From IMG/VR virus record IMGVR_UViG_3300045940_000057, positions 1 to 21,472 of that record: a stretch of DNA of 21,472 bases; one strand, given 5' to 3'. Position 1 is the first letter of the stretch, and each line of letters starts with the position of its first letter. The notes under the pieces were generated by a model. That model saw only the letters and a program-made list of their open reading frames with translations. It ran no database searches and had not been told where the DNA came from. The translations under genes were made by a program, and so were the position numbers. Shown in pieces: positions 20,846 through 21,472 of the stretch. This stretch comes from a virus.

Positions 20846-21460
20846 TTAGCGGGCGCCAACGAGCGCCCGCTGATCTCGGCGAACCTTGCTTGCTGGTCGG
20901 AAACCAGAATACATCGCGACGGACATCTTCGATCCGACCTGAGTCGAGCCGCCAAGCATAGGTGGCAGGCTCCGGCGAATGGACAGATTTTCGAGTTTGC
21001 CCGCGAGGTATCCGATGAGCGCCAGAGGCATGACCGCCAACAACAGTAGCGGCGATCGAAAGATCACATAGGCCAGGCTCGCAAGCCAGGCGTCGTTTCT
21101 GATCGCTGAAAGCCCCTTTTTCTGTTCCTCGCTGAGAGATGACGCCATCAGCGGATCGTTGACCTTGAACAGCGGACAGGGCCAAATAATGACCTGGATC
21201 GCAATGACGATGATCCGGACCACGCTGAGCCTATGCGCAAATCGAATCATTCGATTCAATGATTCCCGGAGCTCGATGTATGTCTCGGAATCAAATCGGA
21301 TGTTCCCTTCCGCGGCGTAAGCGAACAGCCTGTCGCGCGCCTTGAACAGTTCAAAGCGATATTCTTCCAGGATGGTTGGGCGAAAACAGCGGTACCAAAG
21401 GAACCAGAGAAAGCCCAAGCCAATGACGATTTTAATCGTGGTCATCGGGTCAGAGATCAT
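20846..21460 (-). CDS. Hypothetical membrane protein, convergent to the fibre gene
   Basis: 204 residues, not recognised. Hydrophobic segments at about 9-24 (IVIGLGFLWFLWYRCF), 80-96 (VVRIIVIAIQVIIWPC) and 132-155 (VIFRSPLLLLAVMPLALIGYL) suggest three membrane passes, with a charged cytoplasmic or periplasmic part between (EYRFELFKARDRLFAYAAEG) and a basic C-terminal tail (RPASKVRRDQRALVG). I took the ATG at 21460, with GGACGA upstream; an in-frame ATG at 21445 is possible. It is transcribed against the late operon and is less GC-rich, so it could be a lysogenic-conversion (moron) gene, a superinfection-exclusion protein or the first host gene beyond a prophage. The sequence does not decide. 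Confidence 0.6.
   Translation of the reverse strand: MISDPMTTIKIVIGLGFLWFLWYRCFRPTILEEYRFELFKARDRLFAYAAEGNIRFDSETYIELRESLNRMIRFAHRLSVVRIIVIAIQVIIWPCPLFKVNDPLMASSLSEEQKKGLSAIRNDAWLASLAYVIFRSPLLLLAVMPLALIGYLAGKLENLSIRRSLPPMLGGSTQVGSKMSVAMYSGFRPASKVRRDQRALVGAR
20848..20871. terminator. Perfect hairpin between convergent genes, possible terminator
   Basis: AGCGGGCGC-CAACGA-GCGCCCGCT: 9-bp perfect GC-rich stem with a 6-base loop, just after the fibre stop (20830) and overlapping the last codons of the minus-strand gene. Location between convergent genes fits a bidirectional terminator. No T-tract follows on either strand, so efficiency as an intrinsic terminator is doubtful. Confidence 0.45.
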
Positions 21461-21472
21461 GGTTCGTCGTCC

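Overview
The window is the late morphogenesis region of a tailed phage with a long non-contractile tail (siphovirus), either a phage genome or a prophage. It runs almost entirely on the + strand from a small gpW-type head protein (about 1.18 kb) to the tail fibres (about 20.8 kb). The sequence is GC-rich. The lysis genes (a GH24 lysozyme without a signal peptide plus small membrane proteins) suggest a Gram-negative host. Nothing in the sequence identifies the host genus, and no integrase, tRNA or attachment site is visible, so phage and prophage cannot be separated.

Layout. (1) 1-1182, accessory left flank: two short hypothetical genes of visibly lower GC, then a convergent XRE-type repressor gene with its own promoter and an operator-like dyad. 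The large terminase usually expected just before gpW and portal is not in the window. (2) 1183-6033, head module with lambda-like logic: DUF6148/gpW-like protein, lambda-family portal, S49 prohead protease, separate scaffold-like protein started at TTG, decoration protein, major capsid protein, and a small protein ending in a C2HC finger. (3) 6037-6806, head-tail connector and tail terminator. (4) 6807-8685, an inserted lysis cassette of tiny coupled genes (signal/coiled-coil protein, lysozyme, one-TM peptide, two-TM holin candidate, 58-aa peptide, 148-aa helical protein). (5) 8727-13288, tail tube: major tail protein, G/G-T tail assembly chaperones with a canonical -1 slippery heptamer, and a 1012-aa tape measure. 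(6) 13292-18455, tail tip: a two-half tail protein with added Ig-like and C-terminal domains, a BR0599/gpL-like protein with four cysteines suited to an Fe-S cluster, and a gpJ-like tip protein. (7) 18479-20830, adsorption module: LamG-like fibre, a 16-residue-repeat protein and a second fibre. (8) 20846-21460, a convergent membrane protein of unknown role, separated from the fibre by a perfect 9-bp hairpin.

How it works together: most neighbouring + strand genes overlap by a few bases (ATGA, TGATG, GTGA, TAATG types) or abut, so they look like one translationally coupled late operon. The head genes build and mature the procapsid. The connector and terminator join it to a tail whose length is set by the tape measure, the tip and fibre genes make the adsorption apparatus, and the embedded lysis genes release progeny. 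Most of this is a recognisable lambda-type plan. The less ordinary points are lysis genes inside the tail operon, a repressor gene at the operon's left edge, the finger-tailed head protein, the internally duplicated tip protein, and short tandem repeats at two adjacent loci in the adsorption module.
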